Shown here in pieces: positions 8,618-17,481 of a DNA stretch of 64,000 bases. Both the position numbers and the translations under genes were made by a program. The DNA is from Paraburkholderia phenazinium (GTDB lineage Bacteria > Pseudomonadota > Gammaproteobacteria > Burkholderiales > Burkholderiaceae): assembly GCF_900100735.1 (NCBI RefSeq), contig NZ_FNCJ01000003.1, positions 310,001 through 374,000 on the forward strand, written 5' to 3'. Below the pieces are notes generated by a model. That model did not search any database and was not told where the DNA came from. It saw only the letters and a list, made by a program, of their open reading frames with translations. Positions within the stretch are counted from its first letter, which is position 1; the number at the start of each line of letters is the position of its first letter.

Positions 8618-9916
8618 TCAAATAGCGGTTTTGGCGGCAGCGACAGCTCGACCAAACATATCGAGCGCGTCAGAAACGTCCTGGTCCGTGACCGTAAGTG
8701 GCGACAGAAAACGGACAACATTTCGCTCGACACCGCACTTGATTATCAGCAGCCCTTCTTCGCGAGCCGCATCGAGAATGCGCTGAACGAGGGCGCCGTC
8801 CGGTGTTTTCGATTGTGCGTCGGTCACGAACTCTACTGCGACCATAGCACCCGTTTTGCGGATCTCGCCCATCTCGGGATGCTTTGCCTGCAGCTCTTGC
8901 AGACCTGCACGCAGTTGAGCACCAATTATTTGGCTGCGCTCAAGCAGATTCTCTTGCTCAAAGATATCGAGCACCGCATTCGCCGCGGCGCAGGCGAGAG
9001 GGTTACCGCCGTATGTGCCGCCCAGTCCACCCGCTGGCGGTGCATCTACGATTTCGGGCCGGCCGACGACACCCGAGATAGGCAACCCCCCGGCGAGGCT
9101 CTTCGCTACCGTCACCAAGTCAGGCTCGATTCCCGAGTGCTGGAAGCCGAACATCTTTCCAGTGCGGCCAAAGCCGGTCTGGATTTCGTCGCAGATCAGC
9201 ACGATTCCGTGTTGTTTCGTCAGTGCACGCAATGCCTGCATGAACTCAGCTGGCGCAGCGAGAAATCCGCCATCGCCTTGAACAGGTTCGAGAATGATCG
9301 CAGCGACGCGGTCGGGCTGAATCTGTGTCTTGAACACAGTGTTGAGCGCATCCAGCGCATCGTCCGAGCTGATGCCGTGGTAGGCGTTCGGAAACGGCGT
9401 GTGATAGACGTCCGGAGCGAACGGGCCGAAGTTCTGCTTGTAGGGGGCGCTCATCCCCGTGAGCGACATGCCGAGGAGCGTGCGACCATGAAAGCCTCCC
9501 CGGAACGCAATCACCCCTGGCCGGTCCGTGTAGCCGCGCGCGATCTTGATGGCGTTCTCGACGGCCTCTGCACCCGTTGTCAGAAACACCGACTTGTAGC
9601 CTTGACCCGGCGCGACCAGTTCAGAAAGGCGCGCAGCCAGCTTGACGTACGGTTCGTAGGACACTACCTGAAAGCATACATGGGAGTACGCCTCAAGCTG
9701 CTTTTGCACGGCAGTCACCACGGCAGGATGATTGTGTCCGACGTTCAGGACGCCGATGCCGCCAACGAAATCGAGATACTTGCGCCCCGTTTCGTCCCAC
9801 AGGTACGCGCCCGCCGCGCGGGTCGCGATGATCGGATGTGCGGTCGCCACGCCGCGTGCCACGAACGCGCCACGCATGGCCGCAATGCGCTGATGGTCAC
9901 CGGGATTTTGGTTCAT
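8618..9916 (-). CDS. gabT: 4-aminobutyrate aminotransferase (class III aminotransferase)
   Basis: A 432-residue PLP-dependent class III transaminase that moves the amino group from GABA (or a related omega-amino acid) to 2-oxoglutarate, giving succinate semialdehyde. Seen in sequence: the FVGGIGVLNVGHNHP N-terminal segment, the LICDEIQTGFGRTGK block with the PLP-ring aspartate, and the Schiff-base lysine in VTVAKSLAGGLP. Length and motifs fit GabT. The ATG at 9916 has GGAGAA just upstream, so the nine extra in-frame codons are left out. It is divergent from the PucR regulator gene; an inverted repeat in the intergenic region is a likely operator. GabD is encoded at 14848-16320. Confidence 0.92.
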   Translation of the reverse strand: MNQNPGDHQRIAAMRGAFVARGVATAHPIIATRAAGAYLWDETGRKYLDFVGGIGVLNVGHNHPAVVTAVQKQLEAYSHVCFQVVSYEPYVKLAARLSELVAPGQGYKSVFLTTGAEAVENAIKIARGYTDRPGVIAFRGGFHGRTLLGMSLTGMSAPYKQNFGPFAPDVYHTPFPNAYHGISSDDALDALNTVFKTQIQPDRVAAIILEPVQGDGGFLAAPAEFMQALRALTKQHGIVLICDEIQTGFGRTGKMFGFQHSGIEPDLVTVAKSLAGGLPISGVVGRPEIVDAPPAGGLGGTYGGNPLACAAANAVLDIFEQENLLERSQIIGAQLRAGLQELQAKHPEMGEIRKTGAMVAVEFVTDAQSKTPDGALVQRILDAAREEGLLIIKCGVERNVVRFLSPLTVTDQDVSDALDMFGRAVAAAKTAI

Positions 9917-9970
9917 AAATGTTCTCCGAAAGAGTGTGGACACATGCTAGGCGCCGATCCCCCCCGAGGA

Positions 9971-9989
9971 TACCTACGAGAAGTAGGAA
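9971..9989. promoter_or_regulatory. Inverted repeat, candidate PucR-family operator (gabT/pucR intergenic)
   Basis: TACCTAC (9971-9977), five bases, GTAGGAA (9983-9989). It lies in the divergent promoter region, 55 bp upstream of the gabT start and 142 bp upstream of the regulator start. The same 7-5-7 arrangement occurs just after the regulator gene at 11702-11720, and no further copy was found elsewhere in the cluster. Confidence 0.6.
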
Positions 9990-10130
9990 ATTCGTCTACG
10001 CGGTTCGTTCCTTTTTGACGATTCTGCAAGTTTCTGAATAGATGTCCCACTGACGCATCGCGTCGGCCGTGACGTCCGGAGTCTGCTCACTTCCACCCTT
10101 GTCCGAAACCGACGCGCGAACCGCCAAGCC

Positions 10131-11693
10131 ATGAAGCTCGACACCGCAATCCGTGAAACTGTTTTGAGCCAAGCAAAGATTGTTGCTGGCGGGCAAAACC
10201 TCGACCGAGTCATCGCATGGGTGCACATGGTCGACCATCCGGATATCGCCCAATGGGTCAAGCCCGGAGAGCTCCTCCTCACCACGGGCTATAACTGGCC
10301 GGCTGATAACGCTGCATCGCGGAATCTGGTTCGACAATTGGCTAGTGCCGGTCTGTCCGGAGTCGTTATGGCGGTTCCGCAGTTCCGGGATCATTTTCCC
10401 CCGGAAGCAGTCGAAGAAGCACAACACGTTGGCCTACCGATGCTGGAGCTACCGTGGGATGTGCCTTTCAGCCAGGTTACTCACCAGATTCTCGCAAAGA
10501 TCATCAATTTCCAGGCGTGTGTCATCGAGCGTTCGGAGCAGTTGCACCGGGCGCTCACGAACGCTGCCGTTTCGGCGGACAGTCTGTCCGACATTGCCAG
10601 TACGTTGGACGCGCTCCTCGGGAGCGCAGTGAGGTTCACGGATACTTCGGGACGTCTGCTAGGAAGTTCCCGCCATGAGCATGAAACACCGGGGCTTGAA
10701 CGACAGTTCATTCAGACCCTCGCGGCGGCAGCGATAGACATTGAAGCCCTTCGTCGGCCCACGCTTGTGCCGTTCCAACTGCCCGACGGCAAGTTCTATC
10801 GGCTGAGCGTGGCTGTCCAGTTGCAAGACACAGTAGTCGCAATTCTGTGGCTCGATCTCGAAGGGCGTGAGGCCGATGAATTGGACCTGCGGGCGCTTGA
10901 ACACGCAAGCATCGTGGCCGCACTGCATCTCATGCACCAAAGGCAACTTACCCAGCAGGAAGACCGTTTGGGCCATGCACTTGTGGCTGGACTGCTGGAC
11001 GGAGAATTTTCGCCGAGCGCGAGCGCGCTCGAACGAGCCAGGGTGCGCGGTTGGAGTGAGACGAGCCGGTACAGAGTGTGCCTCGTTCTGCTGGATGAAC
11101 CAATACCGCTGACCACGCATGGATTGGAGCTTCGAGAACGCTGGGTCGAGAAGTTGAAGCGTCATCTCCGCCTTACTGGGAACCCGGAGCTCATCGCGAT
11201 CTGGTTGAATCAGATCAAATTCATCCTGTCGGCTGAATTTTCGGCAGAAACACTATGGCGCGCCATCGGCGACAAAAGATGCGCCATGGCGGCGAGCCGC
11301 ATTCACTCTGGCATTGAGGGCATGACCCAAGGATCCAAAGATGTCGATGCTCTTCTATCGTCGCTGAAACCGGGACGCTTGCATGGCTTCGATGAGATCC
11401 TTTTTCCGAGGGCGCTTCTTGGCGACGCGGACGCACGCCAGATGCTTATTGACCGGCTGATCAGGCCGCTTGCGTGTCGTCCTCGAGGCGAATCGTTGCT
11501 GGAAACGGTCGGGGTCCTTGCTGACGAAGGTTTCCAGCTGGCCCACGCGGCTCGTGCGCTCGGCATTCACATCAGCACCATGCGTTATCGACTCGAACAA
11601 ATCGAGAGAATCCTTGGCTTTTCGTTCGAAGACCCGAGAATGAGGTTCGAGGTTCAGGTTGCCATCTCCCTGTATAGATTGCAGCAAGACTGA
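10131..11693 (+). CDS. PucR family transcriptional regulator
   Basis: A 520-residue regulator with the PucR layout: an N-terminal ligand-sensing PucR domain (about residues 5-125, including VHMVDHPDIAQWVKPGELLL), a central GGDEF-like CdaR region, and a C-terminal HTH_30 helix-turn-helix (about 455-515) with AARALGIHISTMRYRLEQIE. PucR proteins usually activate genes for purine, GABA or amino-acid breakdown in response to a pathway ligand. It sits between gabT (divergent) and the oxidase-gabD genes (same strand), with matching inverted repeats on either side, so it most likely controls both transcription units. The ATG at 10131 aligns with the family N-terminus. Confidence 0.9.
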   Translation: MKLDTAIRETVLSQAKIVAGGQNLDRVIAWVHMVDHPDIAQWVKPGELLLTTGYNWPADNAASRNLVRQLASAGLSGVVMAVPQFRDHFPPEAVEEAQHVGLPMLELPWDVPFSQVTHQILAKIINFQACVIERSEQLHRALTNAAVSADSLSDIASTLDALLGSAVRFTDTSGRLLGSSRHEHETPGLERQFIQTLAAAAIDIEALRRPTLVPFQLPDGKFYRLSVAVQLQDTVVAILWLDLEGREADELDLRALEHASIVAALHLMHQRQLTQQEDRLGHALVAGLLDGEFSPSASALERARVRGWSETSRYRVCLVLLDEPIPLTTHGLELRERWVEKLKRHLRLTGNPELIAIWLNQIKFILSAEFSAETLWRAIGDKRCAMAASRIHSGIEGMTQGSKDVDALLSSLKPGRLHGFDEILFPRALLGDADARQMLIDRLIRPLACRPRGESLLETVGVLADEGFQLAHAARALGIHISTMRYRLEQIERILGFSFEDPRMRFEVQVAISLYRLQQD

Positions 11694-11701
11694 ACTGGGA
11701 T

Positions 11702-11720
11702 TTCCTACAGGACGTAGGAA
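11702..11720. promoter_or_regulatory. Perfect inverted repeat, candidate PucR-family operator upstream of the oxidase-gabD operon
   Basis: TTCCTAC (11702-11708), five bases, GTAGGAA (11714-11720): a perfect 7-bp inverted repeat. It lies 9 bp after the regulator stop codon and about 100 bp upstream of the FAD/Fe-S oxidase start. It matches the element at 9971-9989 in 13 of 14 arm bases, which argues for a common binding protein. Confidence 0.65.
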
Positions 11721-11783
11721 GACTTCGATTTGTCATCGCGCTCTAATGCGGAGAGTCACAAGGTACATTCACACAAGGAGGAC

Positions 11784-11822
11784 GTGTTGACCGGATATTT
11801 CCGGCTCGACATTAGACAATGA
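11784..11822 (+). CDS. Possible 12-codon leader ORF coupled to the oxidase gene
   Basis: A strong AAGGAGG (11775-11781) precedes a GTG/TTG pair (11784/11787) that opens a 12-codon frame (MLTGYFRLDIRQ). It stops at 11820-11822, overlapping the ATG of the large oxidase gene. The oxidase ATG has no good ribosome site of its own, so translation may reach it by coupling from this leader. There is no evidence that the peptide itself has a function. Confidence 0.35.
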   Translation: MLTGYFRLDIRQ

Positions 11823-14776
11823 TGAACAAAGCTGCCGCCCGTCCCCCTGTTGAACTGAACCGACTCCTGCATTTGCAGCGGCAAATCGCCGACACGTCTA
11901 CAGCAGAAATAAGGTTCGATGCGGGGTCGCGGGCGGCTTATGCATCCGAGGCGTCGAATTATCGGCAGGTACCGATAGGCGTTGTGCTGCCACGGACGGC
12001 GGATGACGTCGTCGCGGTCATGCGCGCGTGCCGCGAAGCCGATGTCCCAGTACTCACCCGAGGCGCTGGAACGTCGATGTGCGGCCAATCCGTGAACGTC
12101 GCGGTCATCATCGACACCTCTCGTTACCTCACCAAAATCGAACGGCTTGATATCGAGAGTCAAACCGCGCTGGTCCAGCCTGGCGTCATCTGCGACCAGC
12201 TGAAAAGCGCCGCTGCTCTCGAGGGGCTGACGTTCGGCCCGGACCCGGCGACGCATAGCCGCTGTACCATCGGCGGCATGATCGGCAATAATTCCTGCGG
12301 CGCCCATTCGGTGATGGCGGGCAAAACGGCCGAGAACATCGAGTCGATGGAGGTGCTGACCTATGACGGAGAAAGATTCTGGGTCGGTCCGACGGACGAT
12401 GCGGAATTTCGGGCACATCTGGCCGCCGGCGGACGACGCGCAGAGATCGTTCAGGCTCTACGCGACCTGGTGGACCGCCATGCCGGCGAGATTCGTGCCG
12501 GGTTCCCGAAGCTCAAGCGGCGGGTGTCCGGCTACAGCCTCGATCAACTCTTGCCGGAGAACGGTTTTAACATCGCTCGCGCACTGGTGGGCTCTGAAGG
12601 AACGTGCGTCTCAGTCTTACGAGCGACCACGACTTTAGTCCGCAACCCGGAGGCTCGCGTGCTCACCGTCTTCGGATTTCCGAGCATATTCGACGCTGCG
12701 GACTGCGTCCCTCAGTTGCTGCCTCTCGAACCCATTGCGATGGAAGGGCTCGATACCGGCATCGTGGGAGGATTGCGTGAGCGCGGACTTGCGCTTGCCG
12801 ACATCGCAGAGTTACCGGACGGCAATGCGTGGCTGATGGTCGAGTTCGGCGCCGACAACGTCGAATCGGCGATGCAGCGCGCGCAGGCAGCCGCGGATCT
12901 ATCACCGTCACTGCCGGGTCGTCCAAACGCGCGAATGGTCTCCGATGCGGCACTCATGAAGCGGCTGTGGTCTGTCCGTGAGACCGGTGCGTCCGCTACG
13001 TCTATCGGCGACGATCCTTCTATGGCGGAACCGGTGGTCGGCTGGGAAGATGCCGCAGTGGAGCCCCGGTTGCTTGGGGCTTATCTGCGAGAGTTTGCCG
13101 ACCTAGTCGCGCGATATGGTTACACGACAAACATGTACGGCCATTTTGGCGATGGATGCATTCACTCGCGCATCAACTTCGATCTGCGCAACGATCGGGG
13201 CGTCCAGAGATGGCGGCAATTTTTAGGGGAAGCAGCGAGACTCGTCGTCAAATATGAGGGCTCACTGTCCGGCGAACACGGAGACGGACAGGCTAAAGGC
13301 GAATTGCTCTCATTGATGTACTCGCCAGAGCTCATGAATGCGTTCCACGAGTTTAAGGCCATCTGGGATCCACGGAACAAGATGAATCCTGGCAAGCTCA
13401 TCGCTGCGATGGCGGTCGATGAGAACTTGCGATTGGGACCAGGTTATCGGCGCGTCGATGTTTCTAGCCATTTCTCTTTCGGCAATCTTCAAAAGCCTGA
13501 CACGTTCGCACGCGCTACCGAGAGATGTATCGGCATGGGAAAATGTCGTTCACTGGACGGCGGGACAATGTGCCCCAGCTATCGGGCAACGCGTGAAGAG
13601 AAGTATTCGACGCGTGGACGCAGCCGCTTGCTGTTCGAGCTGTTGAAGGGCGAAGTCATCACCGACGGATGGAACGACAGTGATGTGAAGGAGTCGCTGG
13701 AGAACTGTCTTGCGTGCAAGGGATGTCGCAGCGATTGCCCGACGCATGTGGACATGGCCAAGTACAAGAGTCACTTCCTGTACCAGCACTATCAGAATGT
13801 CAGGCGTCCGCTGATCGACGTGCTGGTCGGACACATCGGCACCTGGCTCCCGGTCGCAACCCGCTTTGGCGGCATGGTCAACTCTGCAATGAGGATGCGA
13901 GCGTTTCGAGCGATTGCTAAGAAATTCGGACTAGCGTCGCACGTCAAGTTTCCTGCAGTTGCAACCCAGTCGTTTCGCAACAGCGAAGCGTGCCGGCAAC
14001 TGCTCGGTCGAGCCGATGAAGAGGATGCTGGGGCTTCGAAAACCGTTCTTCTGTGGACCGACACGTTCAACAATGGCTTTTCGCCCCAGGTACTCGAAGC
14101 GTCGGTCCGTGTCTTGCGGTCTTACGGAATCAAAGTCCGGCTTTTGAGTAAGCAGATCTGCTGCGGCCGGCCGTACTATGACGCCGGCATGCTGGATCAC
14201 GCAAAGAGGAATCTGACCGTGATCATGGCTGAACTGAAGGACGTCGTTTCGAGTAAGTTGCCCGTCATCGTGTTGGAGCCGAGCTGTCTTTCCGTCTTCC
14301 GCGACGAACTTCTCTCGCTTTTCCCCGCGGATGAGTATGCTTGCGCGTTGGCGAGTTCCGTCAAAACGCTGGCCGAATTCCTTGAGACGGCAGGCTTGGA
14401 CATCCCGCAGATTGACGACGGCGTCTACGTGCATGGGCACTGCCACCAAAAAGCTTGCGGCGGAATGGGAGCAGAGTCTCGCCTCATCGGCAAAGCAGCT
14501 CAATCGGGAGCAGTGCTCCAGACGGGATGTTGCGGGATGGCCGGCGCATTCGGATACCAAACCAGGACAGCTCATGTCGCTGCTGCGGTTGCCGAATCAG
14601 AACTCGTTCCTGCAATTAAAGGCATCAATAGCGGCGCTGTGCTTATCAGCGATGGTTTCAGCTGCCGCTCACAGATCCGCAACACAACGGGGCGAGAGGC
14701 AATTCACCTGGCGCAGTGGCTCGACCAGCGGACCCGCCGCGACCCGCGTTCGATCGTCGACTCCACGGCGTTCTAA
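11819..14776 (+). CDS. FAD-binding and (Fe-S)-binding oxidoreductase (D-lactate/D-2-hydroxyglutarate dehydrogenase-like, YdiJ type)
   Basis: A 985-residue two-part enzyme. The N-terminal half is a GlcD-like FAD_binding_4 domain (RGAGTSMCGQSVN and IGGMIGNNSCGAHS flavin-binding segments) followed by the FAD-oxidase C domain. The second half has a ferredoxin-like region with cysteines in CIGMGKCRSLDG and CLACKGCRSDCPTHVDM (about residues 560-645), and a CCG-type heterodisulfide-reductase-like domain ending near GCCGMAGAFGY. Such proteins oxidise D-2-hydroxy acids (D-lactate, D-2-hydroxyglutarate) and pass electrons to the respiratory chain. In a GabT-dependent pathway, 2-oxoglutarate recycling from D-2-hydroxyglutarate is one possible role; this is inference. 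It overlaps the leader ORF at its start and is followed by gabD after about 70 bp. Confidence 0.88.
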   Translation: MMNKAAARPPVELNRLLHLQRQIADTSTAEIRFDAGSRAAYASEASNYRQVPIGVVLPRTADDVVAVMRACREADVPVLTRGAGTSMCGQSVNVAVIIDTSRYLTKIERLDIESQTALVQPGVICDQLKSAAALEGLTFGPDPATHSRCTIGGMIGNNSCGAHSVMAGKTAENIESMEVLTYDGERFWVGPTDDAEFRAHLAAGGRRAEIVQALRDLVDRHAGEIRAGFPKLKRRVSGYSLDQLLPENGFNIARALVGSEGTCVSVLRATTTLVRNPEARVLTVFGFPSIFDAADCVPQLLPLEPIAMEGLDTGIVGGLRERGLALADIAELPDGNAWLMVEFGADNVESAMQRAQAAADLSPSLPGRPNARMVSDAALMKRLWSVRETGASATSIGDDPSMAEPVVGWEDAAVEPRLLGAYLREFADLVARYGYTTNMYGHFGDGCIHSRINFDLRNDRGVQRWRQFLGEAARLVVKYEGSLSGEHGDGQAKGELLSLMYSPELMNAFHEFKAIWDPRNKMNPGKLIAAMAVDENLRLGPGYRRVDVSSHFSFGNLQKPDTFARATERCIGMGKCRSLDGGTMCPSYRATREEKYSTRGRSRLLFELLKGEVITDGWNDSDVKESLENCLACKGCRSDCPTHVDMAKYKSHFLYQHYQNVRRPLIDVLVGHIGTWLPVATRFGGMVNSAMRMRAFRAIAKKFGLASHVKFPAVATQSFRNSEACRQLLGRADEEDAGASKTVLLWTDTFNNGFSPQVLEASVRVLRSYGIKVRLLSKQICCGRPYYDAGMLDHAKRNLTVIMAELKDVVSSKLPVIVLEPSCLSVFRDELLSLFPADEYACALASSVKTLAEFLETAGLDIPQIDDGVYVHGHCHQKACGGMGAESRLIGKAAQSGAVLQTGCCGMAGAFGYQTRTAHVAAAVAESELVPAIKGINSGAVLISDGFSCRSQIRNTTGREAIHLAQWLDQRTRRDPRSIVDSTAF

Positions 14777-14847
14777 AAAGAGACGACTTAGCCACACGTC
14801 CCAGGAATAAGCCTGGAAGCTGCCCCAATTTCTACAAGAGATATGCC

Positions 14848-16320
14848 ATGGAACTCAGACTGAAACGTGAAGAATTGCTCCGGCGACAAAACCTCATCGG
14901 GGGCGAGTGGATCGACGCCGTTACTGGGTCACGGTATGCCGTGACGAATCCCGCGACCGGGAGCGTTCTCGCAGACGTTGCTAATAGTGGACAGGCGGAC
15001 GCCCGTGCCGCGACAGATGCGGCAAATTACGCTGCGAAGGAATGGAAAGAGCGTCTGCCTCGCGAGCGAGCGGGAATCCTTCGGCGATGGCACACATTGA
15101 TTCTCGAGAATGCAGAGGACCTTGCCACGCTGATATCGCTGGAGCAAGGCAAGCCAATGTCTGAGAGCCGTGGCGAAGTAGCGTATGGTGCGTCTTACGT
15201 GGCCTGGTTTGCCGATGAAGCGACTCGCATATATGGGGACATCATCCCGCAAGGTCAGCGCGGCAAGCAAATGCGAGCAATCAAAGAACCCATTGGAATC
15301 GTCGCAGCAATCACGCCGTGGAATTTTCCCCTTGCGATGATCGCCCGAAAGATTGCTCCGGCGCTCGCCGCAGGTTGCACGGTCGTCAGCAAGCCGGCGG
15401 AGGATACCCCCCTGACTGCGCTTGCTCTCGCGATGCTCGCAAACGATGCCGGCGTCCCGCCCGGCGTTCTCAATATGCTGAGCGCATCTCGTGACCAGGG
15501 CATCGAAGCCGTGGGTGACTGGCTGGGCGACGCACGCGTGCAGAAGGTTACCTTCACAGGGTCGACCGCAGTCGGAAAGTATTTGGCCCGAGAGTCGGCC
15601 GGCACTTTGAAGAAGCTGTCGCTGGAGCTGGGCGGGAACGCCCCGTTCATCGTTTTCGAAGATGCTGATCTCGAAGCTGCCGTTGCTGGTTTAATGGCTG
15701 CGAAATTTCGTAACGGCGGGCAGACTTGTGTTTGCCCGAACCGAATTTACGTGCAGGCATCCGTTTATCAGAAGTTTGCCGAGCTTCTAGCAGCGCGCGT
15801 GAGCGCTCTCAAGGTGGCGCCGGCCTCTGATCCTCTATCGCAGATAGGGCCGTTGATTAATGCCAAAGCGATGGAAAAAGTAGCTCGGCATGTTGACGAC
15901 GCCAGGCGCAAAGGTGCCTCAACTCTTGTCGGCGGCATGCACTTGGTCGATCTGGGAGCGAACTACTACGCACCGACAGTTTTAACGGATGTGACAAACG
16001 ACATGCTCGTCACCTGCGAGGAAACCTTTGGCCCCGTCGCACCCCTCTACCGCTTCGAAACGGAGGAAGAGGTCATTGCGCTTGCAAACGATACGCCGTT
16101 TGGCCTCGCTGCCTACTTTTATACCCAGGACATGCGGCGCGCAGATCGGGTGTCGCGTCGACTTGAAGCTGGGGTAGTGGGATTGAACGAAGGCGCCGTT
16201 GCAAGCGAAGCGGCTCCGTTTGGTGGAATCAAGGAATCCGGTTACGGACGAGAGGGATCGAAGTACGGTCTCGACGACTATCTAACGATCAAGTATATCT
16301 GCCAGGGTAGCCTCGATTAA
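14848..16320 (+). CDS. gabD: Succinate-semialdehyde dehydrogenase (NAD(P)+)
   Basis: A 490-residue aldehyde dehydrogenase of the GabD type. Family marks: ITPWNFPLAMIARKIAPALAAGC for the cofactor fold, VTFTGSTAVGK, the general-base glutamate in LSLELGGNAPF, and the catalytic cysteine in NGGQTCVCPNR. The double-Cys CVC arrangement is typical of SSADH. It converts succinate semialdehyde, the GabT product, to succinate. The in-frame extension back to 14716 overlaps the oxidase gene and lacks family homology; the ATG at 14848 begins the recognisable MELRLKREELLRRQNLIGG N-terminus. It lies in the same direction as the oxidase and probably in the same operon. Confidence 0.93.
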   Translation: MELRLKREELLRRQNLIGGEWIDAVTGSRYAVTNPATGSVLADVANSGQADARAATDAANYAAKEWKERLPRERAGILRRWHTLILENAEDLATLISLEQGKPMSESRGEVAYGASYVAWFADEATRIYGDIIPQGQRGKQMRAIKEPIGIVAAITPWNFPLAMIARKIAPALAAGCTVVSKPAEDTPLTALALAMLANDAGVPPGVLNMLSASRDQGIEAVGDWLGDARVQKVTFTGSTAVGKYLARESAGTLKKLSLELGGNAPFIVFEDADLEAAVAGLMAAKFRNGGQTCVCPNRIYVQASVYQKFAELLAARVSALKVAPASDPLSQIGPLINAKAMEKVARHVDDARRKGASTLVGGMHLVDLGANYYAPTVLTDVTNDMLVTCEETFGPVAPLYRFETEEEVIALANDTPFGLAAYFYTQDMRRADRVSRRLEAGVVGLNEGAVASEAAPFGGIKESGYGREGSKYGLDDYLTIKYICQGSLD

Positions 16321-16394
16321 ACCGGCCCATTCATATTCGTGGCGCGCACAGCGCGAACGCCAAAGGTCCCAATTCCAACGGAGGTTCGAGTTCA

Positions 16395-17117
16395 ATGTTA
16401 AATGGGGATCCAATGTCCGCAGACAACGGTTTCGCTTTTGACATCCTTCGGCAAGGCTCGAGCGATGCCATCAACGTTCCCATCAACCGACTGATAGTTG
16501 CAGGCTGGACCGGGCGTGATCAGAGGGCTGTGCGCCGCCACATTCTTGAACTCGATGAACGTGGCGTGCCTGGTCCCGAAACAATTCCGATATTTTGGCG
16601 CGTTCCGGCATCCCGGCTGACTCGTGCCGACGAAATCGACGGTCTGGGCACAGCAAACTCCGGCGCGGTAGCGTTCGTGCTGTTTCAGCATGAGGGCGAA
16701 CTGTATGTCTCAGTCGGTTCGGATCACACCGGGAGCGACGTCGTGGCTCGCGAGGCAACCGTGAGTAAGCAGATGTGCGATAAGCCTGTCGCAATGGAAG
16801 CGTGGCCATTCAGTGAAGTCGCGTCTCACTGGGATCACATATTTTTGCGTGCATGGATCGTTGAAGACGGCGAGCGAACGTTATATCAGGACGGTCAGGT
16901 TTCGGCACTGCTCGACCCTGCGGTATTGCTCGACGCTTTGACTGAATGCGAACAAGGATTCGGGGACGGTACGCTGATATACAGCGGTACCTTCGATCTT
17001 ATCGGCGAAAGGTGCTTGGCACCGCGTCTGGAAGTCGAGATGTATGACCCCGTTCTTGAACGTTCGATCACTCACGGATACAACATCGTCCACGGCCACG
17101 CGGAGGCCAGGCGGTGA
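16395..17117 (+). CDS. DUF2848 family protein
   Basis: A 240-residue protein recognised as DUF2848 from the segments VPINRLIVAGWTGRD, the GSDHTGSDVV block and MCDKPVAMEAWPF. The family is distantly related to fumarylacetoacetate-hydrolase-like folds and often sits beside amidases and catabolic genes, but its reaction is not established. Two starts are possible: ATG 16395 (GGAGG ten bases upstream) and ATG 16413 (GGGG five bases upstream), giving 240 or 234 residues. Placement after gabD in the same direction suggests a role in the same pathway, perhaps hydrolysis or isomerisation of an acyl intermediate. Confidence 0.8.
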   Translation: MLNGDPMSADNGFAFDILRQGSSDAINVPINRLIVAGWTGRDQRAVRRHILELDERGVPGPETIPIFWRVPASRLTRADEIDGLGTANSGAVAFVLFQHEGELYVSVGSDHTGSDVVAREATVSKQMCDKPVAMEAWPFSEVASHWDHIFLRAWIVEDGERTLYQDGQVSALLDPAVLLDALTECEQGFGDGTLIYSGTFDLIGERCLAPRLEVEMYDPVLERSITHGYNIVHGHAEARR

Positions 17118-17481
17118 AACTCGACTGTATAGATGCCGCAACATCTGCGATCGTCACATGAGTCGACTTAGAAATCTCGCAGTGACTGTCCATCGCAACG
17201 TTATTGTCGCGCCGTGCTGTCCGCATGCCGATCAAAGGGCTGACGCATTCATTCCCAGACACGCGGCCAAAAACGGGTACCCCCAACGCCCGATTCGCGT
17301 GCGTCTCAAGAACAGCATTTTATGCTGCTCAGGTGGCGATAAACAGTTACAGAAGTCGACGCGTAGCGACTACGATCTGGCGGCTGAACGCACAGCGTGC
17401 GCCAATCCGCCACAGCAAGTCCAGGTGCGGCCCAACACAACATGCATCTGGTGAATTTAAACTGAACGAGTGGAATACAAT
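17118..17481. other. Intergenic stretch between the DUF2848 and cupin genes
   Basis: 364 bases with no ORF that looks coding on either strand. A short run of overlapping frames exists without family likeness or ribosome sites. No clear terminator or operator was seen; it may hold the promoter of the cupin gene. Confidence 0.4.

Noticed and set aside
8486..10018. 510-codon plus-strand frame opposite gabT
   Set aside because: gabT on the minus strand has all aminotransferase motifs; the opposite frame is Arg/His/Asp-rich without any family pattern.
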